Source of the DNA: Acidobacteriota bacterium
GTDB lineage: Bacteria > Acidobacteriota > Blastocatellia > RBC074
Direction of reading: 5' to 3'
Length of the DNA: 64,000 nucleotides
Assembly (NCBI GenBank): GCA_016196035.1
Contig: JACPYM010000086.1
Location: 1-64,000, forward strand
A model generated the notes under the pieces. The model made no database searches and had not been told where the DNA came from. It saw only the letters and a program-made list of their open reading frames with translations. Below are positions 43,464-55,735 of the stretch, piece after piece. The first letter of the stretch is position 1; every line of letters begins with the position of its first letter. A program made the position numbers and the translations under genes.

Positions 43464-45500
43464 TCATCCAATCACTCGCGCCGTTTTCGTGCGCCGTGAC
43501 AACACGGCTTCGGCGACAAACAACAACAGCGCACCGATCAGCAACAGCCACCACACACGCTGCTTTCCTTCAATCTCTTCCTTGCTCAGCTTCTCATTGG
43601 CCGCATTGGCCGCTACGTCTTTCACATCCGCGCCCGTAACGGCAGCCACGAATTCATCCAGATTGAGCCGCGTCAAATCGGATTCCTTACTGTCCAAATT
43701 GACCGCCGTGAAATCATTGGTTTCGGGATAACGCAGCCGGTAAAAGCCGTTCTCGCTCGCCTGCACCAGCAATTCGCCGCCGGTGGTCAGATTGCGTTCG
43801 GTCAACCGCGCGCCGCCGGGCGTGTCTACAGCAGGCGGTGCGCCGTTTTTGGCGGCGTGCGCGGTGAAGGTTTGGCCCAGTGGATACCAGCCGCGCTCTT
43901 CGCGTTCGCCCAGATAACGCGCCATCTGGCGCACCAGCGGTAAATAGAGCGGCGAGAGCGGCAAGTCATTCCAGCCGGAGTCAAAGGTCGTGGTCAGCAG
44001 CAAGACTTTGCCCGTGCCGTAGCTGCGTTCGATCAGCGCCGGGCTGCCGTCTTCAAACCGCGCCAGCACGGTCGCGGCTTCTTTGGGCGTGGCGCGCCAG
44101 TAATTGAACACGCGCGCCGAAGCCAGGCGCCCGCTTTGGCGGAAGACTTCAAAGACCGGATGATCGGTTTTGACATCGCTGAGCGAGACGTATTCGCCGC
44201 GCAGATTGATCTGTTGATCGAGCTGCGCGGGCAGCAATGGTTGCAGCGCTGAATTCAACGAGCCCGCTTCGGTATGCGGCCCGGCGGAGATGACGAGACC
44301 GCCGCCCGCTTCAACAAATTTGAGCAATGACTGGGCCAGCGCCGCATTGATCGCCGCATCGTTGAGCAGGATCACTTTTGATTCGTTGAGTTCGCCCGGA
44401 TTGGTCGAGCCAGCGCTTTTGACCGTGAGCGCGAAAGGCAGGTTCTCGCCCGTCGTCAGCGCGTTGCGCAGAAAGAAACTTTCGCTGCGTCCGCGCGAGG
44501 CGGTTTCGATGACCAAGGCTTTCAGTTGCTCGGCGCGGCGCAAGGTGAAGAAGAAGCGATTGTCCACCGGGAACGTATCGCCTTCGATTTGGATGACGCC
44601 GCGATTGATGCCTTCGTTGAGATTGAAACCGGTGAATTCGACCGTCGCGCTGTCGTGGGCGGCGATCTTTAATTCGCGCTTTTCGACGACGTGCTCATTC
44701 AGATTGAGTTCGACACGCACGCTCTCTTTGGCTTCATCGCTGTAATTGGCGACGCGCGCGCTCAGCTTGTCGCTGTACTTGGCCTGATAAATCAGCGGCT
44801 GTGCGGCGACATCAGTGACGGCCAGATTTGGCGCATTCTGTTCGCCCACATCAATCGGGACGAGCTTGATGTCTTTGCCGACGCGGAATGCGGCATCGGC
44901 TTTGTTGTGTCCATTCGCCTGGAAATCGGAAATCAGCAACACCCGTTTGTTGGCGGTGTTGGCTTCTTTGAACAGCGTCTCGGCCCCGCGCAAGGCTTGG
45001 GTGTAATCGGTGCCGCCGAGTCCCGCTTGCGTGGCATCCACCAGCGCATCGAGTTTGGCGGTGTCGTTGGTGAAGCGGCTCAGCACTTCGTAACTGTTGC
45101 CGAAGCCGACGAGCGCAAAACGCTCATTGCCGCGCGCTTCATCAATCAACGCTTTGGCGCGCGTCTTGGCCTGCTCGAAATGTTTGCCGTAACGCATGCT
45201 AAATGACGTATCGAGCAGGATGACATTGGTGCGCTGCCCGCGTTCGCCTTCCGCCGAGCCAGTGCCGAAGTAGGGACGCATGAAGGCCAGCGCCAGCAGC
45301 AAAAACGCCAACGTGCGCAGCAACAGCAACAGCAGGTTATGCAGTGTGCGCCGCCGGATGGTGCGTTGCGGCACTTGGCGCACGAACATCAATGAAGGGA
45401 ACTCGACTTTTTGCGAGCGAGTGCGGCGCACCAGATGCACGATGATCGGCGCGGCGACGGCGGCGAGTCCGAATAGGAATAATGGGTTAAGCAGAGCCAT
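43464..45500 (-). CDS. BatA-like membrane protein with vWA domain
   Basis: 678 residues. The N-terminal BatA/aerotolerance domain is clear (MALLNPLFLFGLAAVAAPIIVHLVRR, then a second helix LLLLLLRTLAFLLLALAFMRPYF). A von Willebrand A domain follows, with MIDAS motif DTSFS at about residue 95-100. A later region resembles the glutamine-amidotransferase-like fold of such proteins (GGGLVISAGPHTEAG). A C-terminal helix (VWWLLLIGALLLFVAEAVL) anchors it. vWA-BatA proteins work with MoxR ATPases. The gene starts 8 nt after DUF58. Confidence 0.85.
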   Translation of the reverse strand: MALLNPLFLFGLAAVAAPIIVHLVRRTRSQKVEFPSLMFVRQVPQRTIRRRTLHNLLLLLLRTLAFLLLALAFMRPYFGTGSAEGERGQRTNVILLDTSFSMRYGKHFEQAKTRAKALIDEARGNERFALVGFGNSYEVLSRFTNDTAKLDALVDATQAGLGGTDYTQALRGAETLFKEANTANKRVLLISDFQANGHNKADAAFRVGKDIKLVPIDVGEQNAPNLAVTDVAAQPLIYQAKYSDKLSARVANYSDEAKESVRVELNLNEHVVEKRELKIAAHDSATVEFTGFNLNEGINRGVIQIEGDTFPVDNRFFFTLRRAEQLKALVIETASRGRSESFFLRNALTTGENLPFALTVKSAGSTNPGELNESKVILLNDAAINAALAQSLLKFVEAGGGLVISAGPHTEAGSLNSALQPLLPAQLDQQINLRGEYVSLSDVKTDHPVFEVFRQSGRLASARVFNYWRATPKEAATVLARFEDGSPALIERSYGTGKVLLLTTTFDSGWNDLPLSPLYLPLVRQMARYLGEREERGWYPLGQTFTAHAAKNGAPPAVDTPGGARLTERNLTTGGELLVQASENGFYRLRYPETNDFTAVNLDSKESDLTRLNLDEFVAAVTGADVKDVAANAANEKLSKEEIEGKQRVWWLLLIGALLLFVAEAVLSRRTKTARVIG

Positions 45501-45508
45501 CTTGTTAT

Positions 45509-46477
45509 TTACATTCGCGCCCGCTTCGCCAAAAACGAAAACAACGCAAAATCGAGCGGCTTATCCGTCGTCAACAATTCATAATCAATCTTGTTCGCCG
45601 CGCAGCCTTCTTTTAGCCGCGTGACGTGGGCGTTGATCGTTTGGCGATAACCTTCGGCCAGCACATCGGGCAGCACGTGCAATTGCTCTTCGGTTTCGGC
45701 GTCTTCCAGCAAGACCGGGTCGGTGAAATCAAAATCCAGTTCGTTCTTGTCGAGGATTTGGAAAACGATTACGTCGTTACCCTTGAACCGCAGATGCTGC
45801 AAGGCGCTGATGACGGCTTCGGCGTCGTCGTATAGGTCAGACAGCACAACGATGATGCCGCGCCGGGTGATGCGTTCGGCGACTTCGTGCAACACGCCCG
45901 CCAGCTTGGTTTCGTTGCCCGGTTCGAGTTGCTCCATCCGCCCGAAGATCGTCCGCATGTGACCGGTGCGGGCGTGCGCGGGCACGTGTGTGCGCACGGT
46001 TTCATCAAAGGCAATCAGCCCGACCGCGTCTTGCTGCCGGTTGATCAGATAAGCCAGCGACGAACCCAGGAATTGCGCGTATTGCAGCTTGCTGACCGGC
46101 CCGGTTGCATACCGCATCGAAGCCGACGCATCCATGATGATGTGGCATTGCGAATTCGTGTCAGCGCGGTACTTTTTGATGTAGTAACGGTCGGTACGCC
46201 CCAATAGCTTCCAATCCAGATAGCGCAAATCATCGCCGGGCAAGTATTGGCGATACTCGGCGAATTCGGTCGAAAAGCCGGTGAAGGGCGAACGATGCAG
46301 GCCGGAGATAAAGCCCTCGACGACGGTGCGCGCCAGCAATTCCAGCGAATTGATGCTGGCCAAGACCTCCGGTGTTAGAAATCTGGGGCCGGAGGTCGCG
46401 AAAGAAGCCGGTTGCTGCGCGACAGCCTGGGGCGTCTTGCCACTTAGTACGCTCTCCTTATTTCGTTTCCACCACAT
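45509..46477 (-). CDS. DUF58 protein
   Basis: 322 residues. The DUF58 signature is exact (GLHRSPFTGFSTEFAEYRQYLPGDDLRYLDWKLLGRTDRYYIKKY), followed by a vWA-like part with DASAS near residue 115 (HIIMDASASMRYATG). It is soluble, without the N-terminal membrane helices some members have. DUF58 genes regularly follow MoxR. The gap to MoxR here is 9 nt. The family's molecular role is not established; a link to MoxR-driven assembly is inferred. Confidence 0.9.
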   Translation of the reverse strand: MWWKRNKESVLSGKTPQAVAQQPASFATSGPRFLTPEVLASINSLELLARTVVEGFISGLHRSPFTGFSTEFAEYRQYLPGDDLRYLDWKLLGRTDRYYIKKYRADTNSQCHIIMDASASMRYATGPVSKLQYAQFLGSSLAYLINRQQDAVGLIAFDETVRTHVPAHARTGHMRTIFGRMEQLEPGNETKLAGVLHEVAERITRRGIIVVLSDLYDDAEAVISALQHLRFKGNDVIVFQILDKNELDFDFTDPVLLEDAETEEQLHVLPDVLAEGYRQTINAHVTRLKEGCAANKIDYELLTTDKPLDFALFSFLAKRARM

Positions 46478-46486
46478 AGCGTTAGC

Positions 46487-47506
46487 CTACAGACCAGATT
46501 TCGGTTCTGGCACATGTTCGATTAGCTTTTTGATGACGGCGTCGGAATCAATCTTCTCCGACTCCGCCTGAAAGTTCGTCAGCAAGCGATGCCGCAACAC
46601 CGGCCCCGCAATCGCCCGCACGTCTTCGCATGACACGTTGTAACGCCCGTTCAGGATCGCGCGCGCCTTGCTCGCCAGGATCAGGAACTGCGACGCGCGC
46701 GGCCCGCCACCCCAGGTCAGCCAGCGATTGATGAAATCGGGCGCTTTGGGCGTGTTGGGGCGGCTGTGCGTGACCAGGTTGACGGCGTAGCGCGTGACGT
46801 GGTCAGCCGCCGGGATTTTGCGTACCAGCCGTTGAAAGGCCAGGATTTCGTCCGCACTCATCAGCCGCTCAAAGCGCACGTCCTGCGGCGACGTGGTCAG
46901 CTTGACGACCGCGACTTCGTCTTCTTCGGTCAGATAGCCGATGCGCACATTGAACATAAAACGGTCGAGTTGCGCTTCGGGCAACGGGTACGTGCCTTCC
47001 ATCTCGATAGGGTTTTGCGTGGCGAGCACAAAAAACGGCTTGGGCAGTTCGTAGGTCGTACCTTGCACTGTAACGCTGCCTTCTTGCATGGCTTCCAAGA
47101 GCGCGGCCTGCGTCTTGGGCGGCGTGCGGTTGATTTCGTCGGCCAGGATGATGTTTGCGAAGACCGGGCCGCGAATAAATTGCATGGTGCGATGGCCGGT
47201 CGCGCGGTTCTCTTCGATGATCTCGGTGCCGGTGATGTCGGCGGGCATCAGGTCGGGTGTGAATTGGATGCGCTTAAACGAAAGATCAAGCACATTCGCC
47301 AGCGTGCGGATCAGCAGTGTTTTTGCCAAACCCGGCACGCCGGTGATGATCGTGTGTCCGCCGACGAAGAGCGACATCAGCACCTGTTCGATAACTTCAT
47401 CCTGTCCGATGATCGCCTTGCGGACTTCATTCATGATGCGGTCGCGGGCGTGGGACAGTTTGTTCAATAACTCCTCGTCGCGGATCGCCTGTGTGTCAAC
47501 AGCCAT
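46487..47506 (-). CDS. MoxR-family AAA+ ATPase
   Basis: 339 residues. Walker A is GVPGLAKT (56-63), Walker B is ANIILADEINR (about 117-127), and the sensor region ATQNPIEMEGTYPLPEAQLDRFMF is typical of MoxR/RavA. MoxR ATPases act as chaperones that mature or activate protein complexes, usually with vWA partners, several of which are encoded next to it. A palindromic element (47543-47624) lies just upstream, between it and DUF4159, in the only wide gap of the cluster. Confidence 0.95.
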   Translation of the reverse strand: MAVDTQAIRDEELLNKLSHARDRIMNEVRKAIIGQDEVIEQVLMSLFVGGHTIITGVPGLAKTLLIRTLANVLDLSFKRIQFTPDLMPADITGTEIIEENRATGHRTMQFIRGPVFANIILADEINRTPPKTQAALLEAMQEGSVTVQGTTYELPKPFFVLATQNPIEMEGTYPLPEAQLDRFMFNVRIGYLTEEDEVAVVKLTTSPQDVRFERLMSADEILAFQRLVRKIPAADHVTRYAVNLVTHSRPNTPKAPDFINRWLTWGGGPRASQFLILASKARAILNGRYNVSCEDVRAIAGPVLRHRLLTNFQAESEKIDSDAVIKKLIEHVPEPKSGL

Positions 47507-47542
47507 TCAGTTGTGGGTTCCTTTCGTCTCGAATGTATTGAT

Positions 47543-47624
47543 GCAGTACCGGGAGCGGTAGCGACTGGGTACTGCCAGTGTCGAACATTGCGCAGAACCC
47601 GGTCGCTACCGCTCCCGGTACTGC
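47543..47624. repeat. Palindromic element inside the MoxR/vWA cluster
   Basis: Arms 47543-47570 and 47597-47624 match over 27 of 28 positions (GCAGTACCGGGAGCGGTAGC...) around a 26-nt centre. It occupies the 128-nt gap between the DUF4159 and MoxR genes. As RNA it would form a very stable hairpin and could split the operon's expression. Confidence 0.9.
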
Positions 47625-47634
47625 ACCGTGCATC

Positions 47635-48498
47635 TCAATGCGTCAGCGCATACACGATGTAATTCACGCCGAATTTATAGGCTTCGTTGGTTTCTTCGAT
47701 GGGGCGGAAGGGGTTGTCCGAAAACTGCCAGAAGTCGCTCACATCGTAGTTGTAATCAATGACCATCATCAACCGCCCGGTCTCGTCTTCCAAGCCCCAA
47801 AATTCGGGGTTCAAGGTTTCGCGCGAGCCGTAACCACCGCCATAAATCGGCGCGACTTCCAGCGTCTTAATTGAGAAGAAGCAATTAAAGACCGGATGCG
47901 ACAGGTCGAGCTTTTTCAACTCATATTCGGGAAACGCGCGTTTGACCTGCGCTTGTAAATTGGCGAACTGGCCCGGGCTGCGAAAGTCGTCCACCATGAC
48001 AAAACCGCCGCGCAGCAGATATTCGCGTAACCCGGCAATTTCTTTGTCGCCTAAATTCATGAATCCGACTTCGCAAAGATAGACAAACGGATACTTGAAC
48101 AACTGCGGATCGTCGAAGGAAAAGATCGGCTCGTTGGTATCCAGTGTGCAATCGGTCTTGGAGGTCTCAGCGATGATTTTCATCAGGTGCCGCCCCGCCG
48201 CTGGGTAATCATGCGACCAGGGCGGGCCGCCATCACCAAGTTGCAGGTTATAACCATACATAGATGCGTACTGGCTGGTGTCGAAACGGACGCGCGCAAA
48301 GGTGAAACGCCCGGACAAATCCTTTTGCAGCTTCGGCAGGTTGTTCTCAAATTCGGGCGGAGCGTCTACCCCTTGTTTGTTGTGACGCCCGCCGCCGCCG
48401 CCGCGTTGCGGGCGTTGGGCGAGCGCCAATCCCGCCACCAGACATAGGCTGAAAACGAGCCAGAGCACTTTGCGATGATTCAATGACAGCTTCGTCAT
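47635..48498 (-). CDS. DUF4159 protein, secreted
   Basis: 287 residues with a signal peptide (VLWLVFSLCLVAGLALAQ). The DUF4159 core follows: FTFARVRFDTSQYASMYGYN, HLMKIIAETSKTDC, YPFVYLCEVGFMNLGDKEIAGLREYLLRGGFVMVDDF. The fold is thought to be glutamine-amidotransferase-like. DUF4159 genes often travel with MoxR/DUF58 clusters, as here. AGAGGAAG precedes the ATG, 22 nt after the protease gene. Precise role unknown. Confidence 0.85.
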   Translation of the reverse strand: MTKLSLNHRKVLWLVFSLCLVAGLALAQRPQRGGGGGRHNKQGVDAPPEFENNLPKLQKDLSGRFTFARVRFDTSQYASMYGYNLQLGDGGPPWSHDYPAAGRHLMKIIAETSKTDCTLDTNEPIFSFDDPQLFKYPFVYLCEVGFMNLGDKEIAGLREYLLRGGFVMVDDFRSPGQFANLQAQVKRAFPEYELKKLDLSHPVFNCFFSIKTLEVAPIYGGGYGSRETLNPEFWGLEDETGRLMMVIDYNYDVSDFWQFSDNPFRPIEETNEAYKFGVNYIVYALTH

Positions 48499-48520
48499 AC
48501 GACTTCCTCTTTCGCCAGCC

Positions 48521-51448
<2,928 letters not shown>

Positions 51449-51459
51449 CTTGCTCCAGC

Positions 51460-52566
51460 TCAGTTCGTTTTCTGCTTGGCGCGAATGCCTTGTCCGATGC
51501 GGGCCAGTTCGACCAACGATTTTTCCAGCTCGTTGTAATAATCGTCTTCGTTTAATTGCGCCTTGCGCGCCTTAATGCGTTCGATGTCGCCTTCCAGCCG
51601 CATTCTATCTTCGAATAATTTTGCCAGCACGGGGTCGCCGCCGGATTGTTGCTGGGGCAGGGAATCAAAATACGTCACGCGCGCCAGTCCGCCATCGCCC
51701 GCTTCGGCCTGTTGATGGCCAGCGCCATCGCCGTTGTCGTCAAGCAAAGCATGTTCCGTCGCCAGATTGCCTTTGCCCTCAAACTGCTTGGCGACCAGCT
51801 TAGTGGCGTAATCGAAGGCCTCCATGACAGAGACGCGCCCGCTTTTGTCGGCGTCGGCTTCAGGGTTCCCCAGAGCGTTGATGAAAAACTCCGGAAAGCG
51901 CGTCGCATTCTGTTCCATCCCGCTGCGCGTGGCCGTGATGACGATGCGATGGCCGCCCGTCAGGCTGCCGGAAAGCGGTTTGATAAACTCGCCGCTGGCG
52001 CTGGCCATGTTCACGACGACGACATTGCGCGCGGGCAGCGCATTGATCAGTTGCGCATATTCGTTGGTGCCTAAATCAGGGCCAACCAGATTGAACTTGG
52101 CGATTTTGCTGTTCGGGTCATAGGTGCCGTGTCCGATGAAAAAGACGAAGAGTTGCTGTTCGGGTTTCAATGTATTGCGCAACATCACAAAGGTCTGACG
52201 CACGACTTCGGCGCTGGCGCGCAACTCTTTGGCCGCTTCCACTGGCTTTTCGGTCAGAATGAAGGTGTGCTCTTCGGCAAAGCCCAACTTGTCCAGCAAG
52301 GCCGCGCGCAGCTTGGTTGTCCATTCGGCAAATTTTTTGCTGTACTGCTCTTCGCCACTGATGCCGCTGATGACGACCGCGTACTTGTTTTGATCGGGGG
52401 GCAACCGTGGCGCGGGTTTGGTTTCGGCGGGCATTTGCGCGGGGTTTTGCACTGGCACGCGCGCGCCGGGGTCTTGGGCGCAAGCCAGCGTGGCGAATGA
52501 ACAGAGCCAGAAGGTTGTGGAAAGTAAGCAGCGCATTGAGCGGATAGAGCGTGTTAATGGTTTCAT
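51460..52566 (-). CDS. Caspase/C13-like protein with Ser in the nucleophile position
   Basis: 368 residues with a signal peptide (LLSTTFWLCSFATLACA). The fold resembles legumain/caspase-type peptidases: KYAVVISGISGEEQYSKKF (about 61-79), LFVFFIGHGT with His at 146, and NVVVVNMASASGEFI (about 181-195) where C13 enzymes have xACxSG. The aligned cysteine position is Ser189. An EF-hand-like loop DADKSGRVS is at 238-246, and a coiled-coil tail runs from about 315. It may be a non-catalytic or altered peptidase, exported and encoded directly before the TPR protease (11 nt). Confidence 0.7.
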   Translation of the reverse strand: MKPLTRSIRSMRCLLSTTFWLCSFATLACAQDPGARVPVQNPAQMPAETKPAPRLPPDQNKYAVVISGISGEEQYSKKFAEWTTKLRAALLDKLGFAEEHTFILTEKPVEAAKELRASAEVVRQTFVMLRNTLKPEQQLFVFFIGHGTYDPNSKIAKFNLVGPDLGTNEYAQLINALPARNVVVVNMASASGEFIKPLSGSLTGGHRIVITATRSGMEQNATRFPEFFINALGNPEADADKSGRVSVMEAFDYATKLVAKQFEGKGNLATEHALLDDNGDGAGHQQAEAGDGGLARVTYFDSLPQQQSGGDPVLAKLFEDRMRLEGDIERIKARKAQLNEDDYYNELEKSLVELARIGQGIRAKQKTN

Positions 52567-52573
52567 TCGTCAA

Positions 52574-53248
52574 CTAATTGCTACGGGTTTTGAGCCACGT
52601 TTCAAAGGCTTCCAGTGCGTAGTCTTGTCCGGCGGTCTTACTCTGTTCCAGGAACGCCGCGAGTTCGGTTGCTTGCACCCGTGGAAAAGTCGGGCTACTG
52701 ACGCGTTGCTGATATTGCCCCGCAACCAGTTCGTAGATTTCCAAAGCCGGGTCGTCGTAACGCCAAAACTCCGGCACGCCGAAGCGCGCGTAAGTCGTAA
52801 TTTTGCTGTGCGAGTGACTGGTTAGATCAACCTCAATCACCAAATCCGGCGGCGGATCAACGCCCAGCTCGATTCGTTCTTTGCCGATTACCCTGGTCAC
52901 GTCGCGCAAGTAGTAGCAGGAATCCGGCTCGGCGCTCAGACCCAGGTCCGGGCGTTTGAAAGTTGTCGAGCCAGCCGCGAGCGCCCGCAGTCCGTGGGCT
53001 TTGGCGAGGATACGCACCATTGCGGTCAGTGTCTCTTTATCGGTTTCGTGGCGATGGAGCGGCGCCATAACTTCCAAATCCCCTTCCGTGTAGGCTGTGC
53101 GTAACCCACGGTTATTGCCGAGTTCATCCAGCAAGGCTTCGTAAGCTTCCCAACTGACGTGCTGAAACATCTGACGCTGCCCAGGCTCAAGCTGGTGAAT
53201 CCGGGTGAGCATTTCCATGACAGGGGCCGTCGCTGCTGCTGTCTTCAT
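52574..53248 (-). CDS. Uma2-family (DUF820) putative nuclease-fold protein
   Basis: 224 residues. The restriction-endonuclease-like signature is present: RTAYTEGDLEVMAPLHRHE, then PDLGLSAEPDSCYYL, then PDLVIEVDLTSHSHSKITTYARFGVPEFWRYD, with the D...ExD...K pattern of the PD-(D/E)XK fold. GGAGG precedes the ATG. Uma2 genes are highly mobile and abundant in some phyla, with unknown function. It sits between the vWA gene (18 nt) and the C13-like gene (7 nt), apparently co-transcribed, but is probably an unrelated passenger. Confidence 0.85.
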   Translation of the reverse strand: MKTAAATAPVMEMLTRIHQLEPGQRQMFQHVSWEAYEALLDELGNNRGLRTAYTEGDLEVMAPLHRHETDKETLTAMVRILAKAHGLRALAAGSTTFKRPDLGLSAEPDSCYYLRDVTRVIGKERIELGVDPPPDLVIEVDLTSHSHSKITTYARFGVPEFWRYDDPALEIYELVAGQYQQRVSSPTFPRVQATELAAFLEQSKTAGQDYALEAFETWLKTRSN

Positions 53249-53266
53249 CGTTCCTCCTTCGTTTCT

Positions 53267-55552
53267 TTACGCCAGTCCTTTACGCTTGCGCAGAAACCAT
53301 TCGCCACTCGCCAACCCAATCAACAGCAAAAAGTTGATCGGCATATCCCACAAATCTTTGCTCAAGCGTTCCGAATTCTTGCCCTCCAGTTGGGTGATCT
53401 CTTCGAGCAGTTCGTTGGCGCGGGCGAGCGGGTAATACTTGCCGCCGGTTTCCGCCGCGATGCGTTTGAGCAGTTCGACGTTTTGCGCCGCGTCGTTGAA
53501 TTCGCGCGTGCGGTCGGTGACCAGAAAACTGGATTCCGCCACGCCCAAAGTTGCGCCACCGCGTTTGGCCGTGAGTTCCAGTTTGTAAACGCCTTTCTCA
53601 TCGGGCGTGAACTCGCTGCGGTATTCGCTGGCTTGCTCGGTAAAGTTGATTTTCAAGGGCACGTCAACGCTCGCGCCGGAGGGTTTGGTGATGTGCGCGT
53701 TGACGACGGCGTCTTTCACCGTTTCCCATTTCTTGTCGTTGATCTCGCCGCGCAAATTGACGACATCGCCCTGCGCATAGACATCGCGTTCGGCGGCCAC
53801 CTCGAATTGATTCGGTGTGGTGCTAACGACATAACGCAGCAGTTGCCGCCAGAAAGTTTCGTGCGCGTTGCTTTGCGAAGGCATTTCCATGCGCCAGCGC
53901 CAGGTGTCGTTGGCCGTGAAGGCCAGTGTGCGCCCGCGCCCATAGCGCTCTTCGGCCAGCAACGGAATTGCGCGGGTTTTATCCTGCGTGCTGCGCGCTT
54001 CCAGAATCAGCGTGGCGCCGGGTTTGAGGGTGGTCAGCATTTCGAGGACGGTAATCGCGGGCAGTTCATCCCAGGCCTTCGCGCTCAAATTGCGATCTTC
54101 GGCCAGCCGCGTGACGGCGTGCGTGCGGCCACGCGGCGTGAGCGCGGCTTTGAAATTGGAAACGGCCTCGACTTCCGGCTCTTCGGGGCGGTCGTTCAAT
54201 ACCAACGGCAGCAAATCAGCAATCGGTGTGTTGGCGTATTTGCCCGCATCAAACGAATGCCGTCCACCCAGGGCGAGGAAGCCGCCGCCACGCCGCGCCA
54301 CAAATTGCTCGATCCATTTCAATTGGTCGTAGGTGAAAAAATTGGCCTCGAGAGTGCCGAGCACCAGACCCTGATAGCTGAACAACTCTTCATCGCTCAG
54401 CGGAAAACCCTTTTCCAATTCCGTCCCGCTCTCGACGCCCTGGCGATAAAACTTGCCATCGGCGGAGCGCAGGGAAGAGACGAGCACCAGATTCTTCTCG
54501 TTTTTCGCAAACGCCTTGCGCATGAAGCCATATTCCCAACGCGGCTCGCCTTCGATGTGCAAAATCTTGGGGTGATCGTTGGTGACTTGGATCAGGGCTT
54601 CTTGCGTGTTGTTTTCGAGCGTTGTTTCGGCGTCGAGCGGTTTGACTTCAAACATATAGCGATGCGTGCCGGGCGAGGTCGGCGTGTATTCGACCGTGAC
54701 CGTTTGCGCTTCATTGGCCTTGATGTCGAAGTTTTCGGTCTTGACGGCCTTGCCATCTTCGCTGACGGCCAGCGCGACTTTCGTCGGGCCGTAACCGCTC
54801 AAGCGGATCAGGGCTTCGGCAATCACCGCCGAACCGGCCAACACGCGGCGTGGTGCGGTGACGCGCACCAATTCAGCATCTTTGAAGCGTTCTGTGCTGC
54901 CGACGCCCACGGTGAACACGGGCAGGTTGCGGGCTTTCAAATCGCGCAGTTGCGCCGCCAAATCGCGCGGCGTATTCGCCCCGCCATCCGTCAACAGCAC
55001 CAAGGCCGACAGCGGTGTACCGGTCGCATCCTTGACGACTTCCTGCATCGCGTTGGCGAGGTCGGTCGCCGTGCCTTCGGCTTTGAGTTCGTCGAGACTC
55101 TTGAGTTTGGTGGCCGTCGTGGCAAAGCTGTATTGGCTGACTTTGAATTTATCGTCGAGACCTTTCGAGAATTTGCTGTCAGGTTTGAGCAGGTCTTTGG
55201 CTGCGTCTAAACGAGTGCGGCCATTTTCATCCTTCAAAGTCATGCTGCGCGAATCATCCGCTAGCACGGCCACGGCGGTGCTTTTTGGAATCACGGATGG
55301 TATGACGACCACGGGCCGCATCAGGATGATCGCCAGCAAGGCCACCAACGCTGTGCGCAAGGCGATCAACGCGGTGCGGTTCAGCGCGCTGATGCGGTAA
55401 CTGGGGCGCACATAGACGAAGTAAATCAACGCACCCAAGGCCAAAGCCAAGAGCAGCAACACCCACCAGGCGGGACGATTGGCAAACCCGAGTTGGCCTT
55501 TGGCAAACGTAGACCAACGGTATTTGAAGAAGAGTTGTAAGAGCGTATCCAT
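53267..55552 (-). CDS. vWA/glutamine-amidotransferase-like membrane protein, first gene of the cluster
   Basis: 761 residues. Two N-terminal helices (WWVLLLLALALGALIYFVY; ALRTALVALLAIILMRPVVV) precede a vWA domain with a MIDAS-like DDSRS (AVAVLADDSRSMTL). A CARDB/Ig-like region follows, then an amidotransferase-like domain (ILHIEGEPRWEYGFMRKAF; RRGGGFLALGGRHSFDAG). The last helix is NFLLLIGLASGEWFLRKRKG. This is the usual large vWA partner of MoxR/DUF58 systems. Its start faces a divergent gene at 55736, so the cluster promoter should lie in 55553-55735. Confidence 0.85.
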   Translation of the reverse strand: MDTLLQLFFKYRWSTFAKGQLGFANRPAWWVLLLLALALGALIYFVYVRPSYRISALNRTALIALRTALVALLAIILMRPVVVIPSVIPKSTAVAVLADDSRSMTLKDENGRTRLDAAKDLLKPDSKFSKGLDDKFKVSQYSFATTATKLKSLDELKAEGTATDLANAMQEVVKDATGTPLSALVLLTDGGANTPRDLAAQLRDLKARNLPVFTVGVGSTERFKDAELVRVTAPRRVLAGSAVIAEALIRLSGYGPTKVALAVSEDGKAVKTENFDIKANEAQTVTVEYTPTSPGTHRYMFEVKPLDAETTLENNTQEALIQVTNDHPKILHIEGEPRWEYGFMRKAFAKNEKNLVLVSSLRSADGKFYRQGVESGTELEKGFPLSDEELFSYQGLVLGTLEANFFTYDQLKWIEQFVARRGGGFLALGGRHSFDAGKYANTPIADLLPLVLNDRPEEPEVEAVSNFKAALTPRGRTHAVTRLAEDRNLSAKAWDELPAITVLEMLTTLKPGATLILEARSTQDKTRAIPLLAEERYGRGRTLAFTANDTWRWRMEMPSQSNAHETFWRQLLRYVVSTTPNQFEVAAERDVYAQGDVVNLRGEINDKKWETVKDAVVNAHITKPSGASVDVPLKINFTEQASEYRSEFTPDEKGVYKLELTAKRGGATLGVAESSFLVTDRTREFNDAAQNVELLKRIAAETGGKYYPLARANELLEEITQLEGKNSERLSKDLWDMPINFLLLIGLASGEWFLRKRKGLA

Positions 55553-55735
55553 AACTTAAAGCTGCTCCAGATCATTTTGCGGGCCATCCTGTGTTTCTTC
55601 TAGCGGGTGAGTCAGTGGCATTATAAACAACCGGGACAGGATGTAAAAAAGCATTGCGCGCAACTGAAGACGTGTTGCAAGCTGCGCCAGTTTCGCAACT
55701 TACACATTCAACAGATTTTGAGAGAGAACCAAGCA

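Noticed and set aside
53159-55210. 683-codon plus-strand frame
   Set aside because: Antisense to the vWA membrane protein, whose MIDAS motif and helices are clear.
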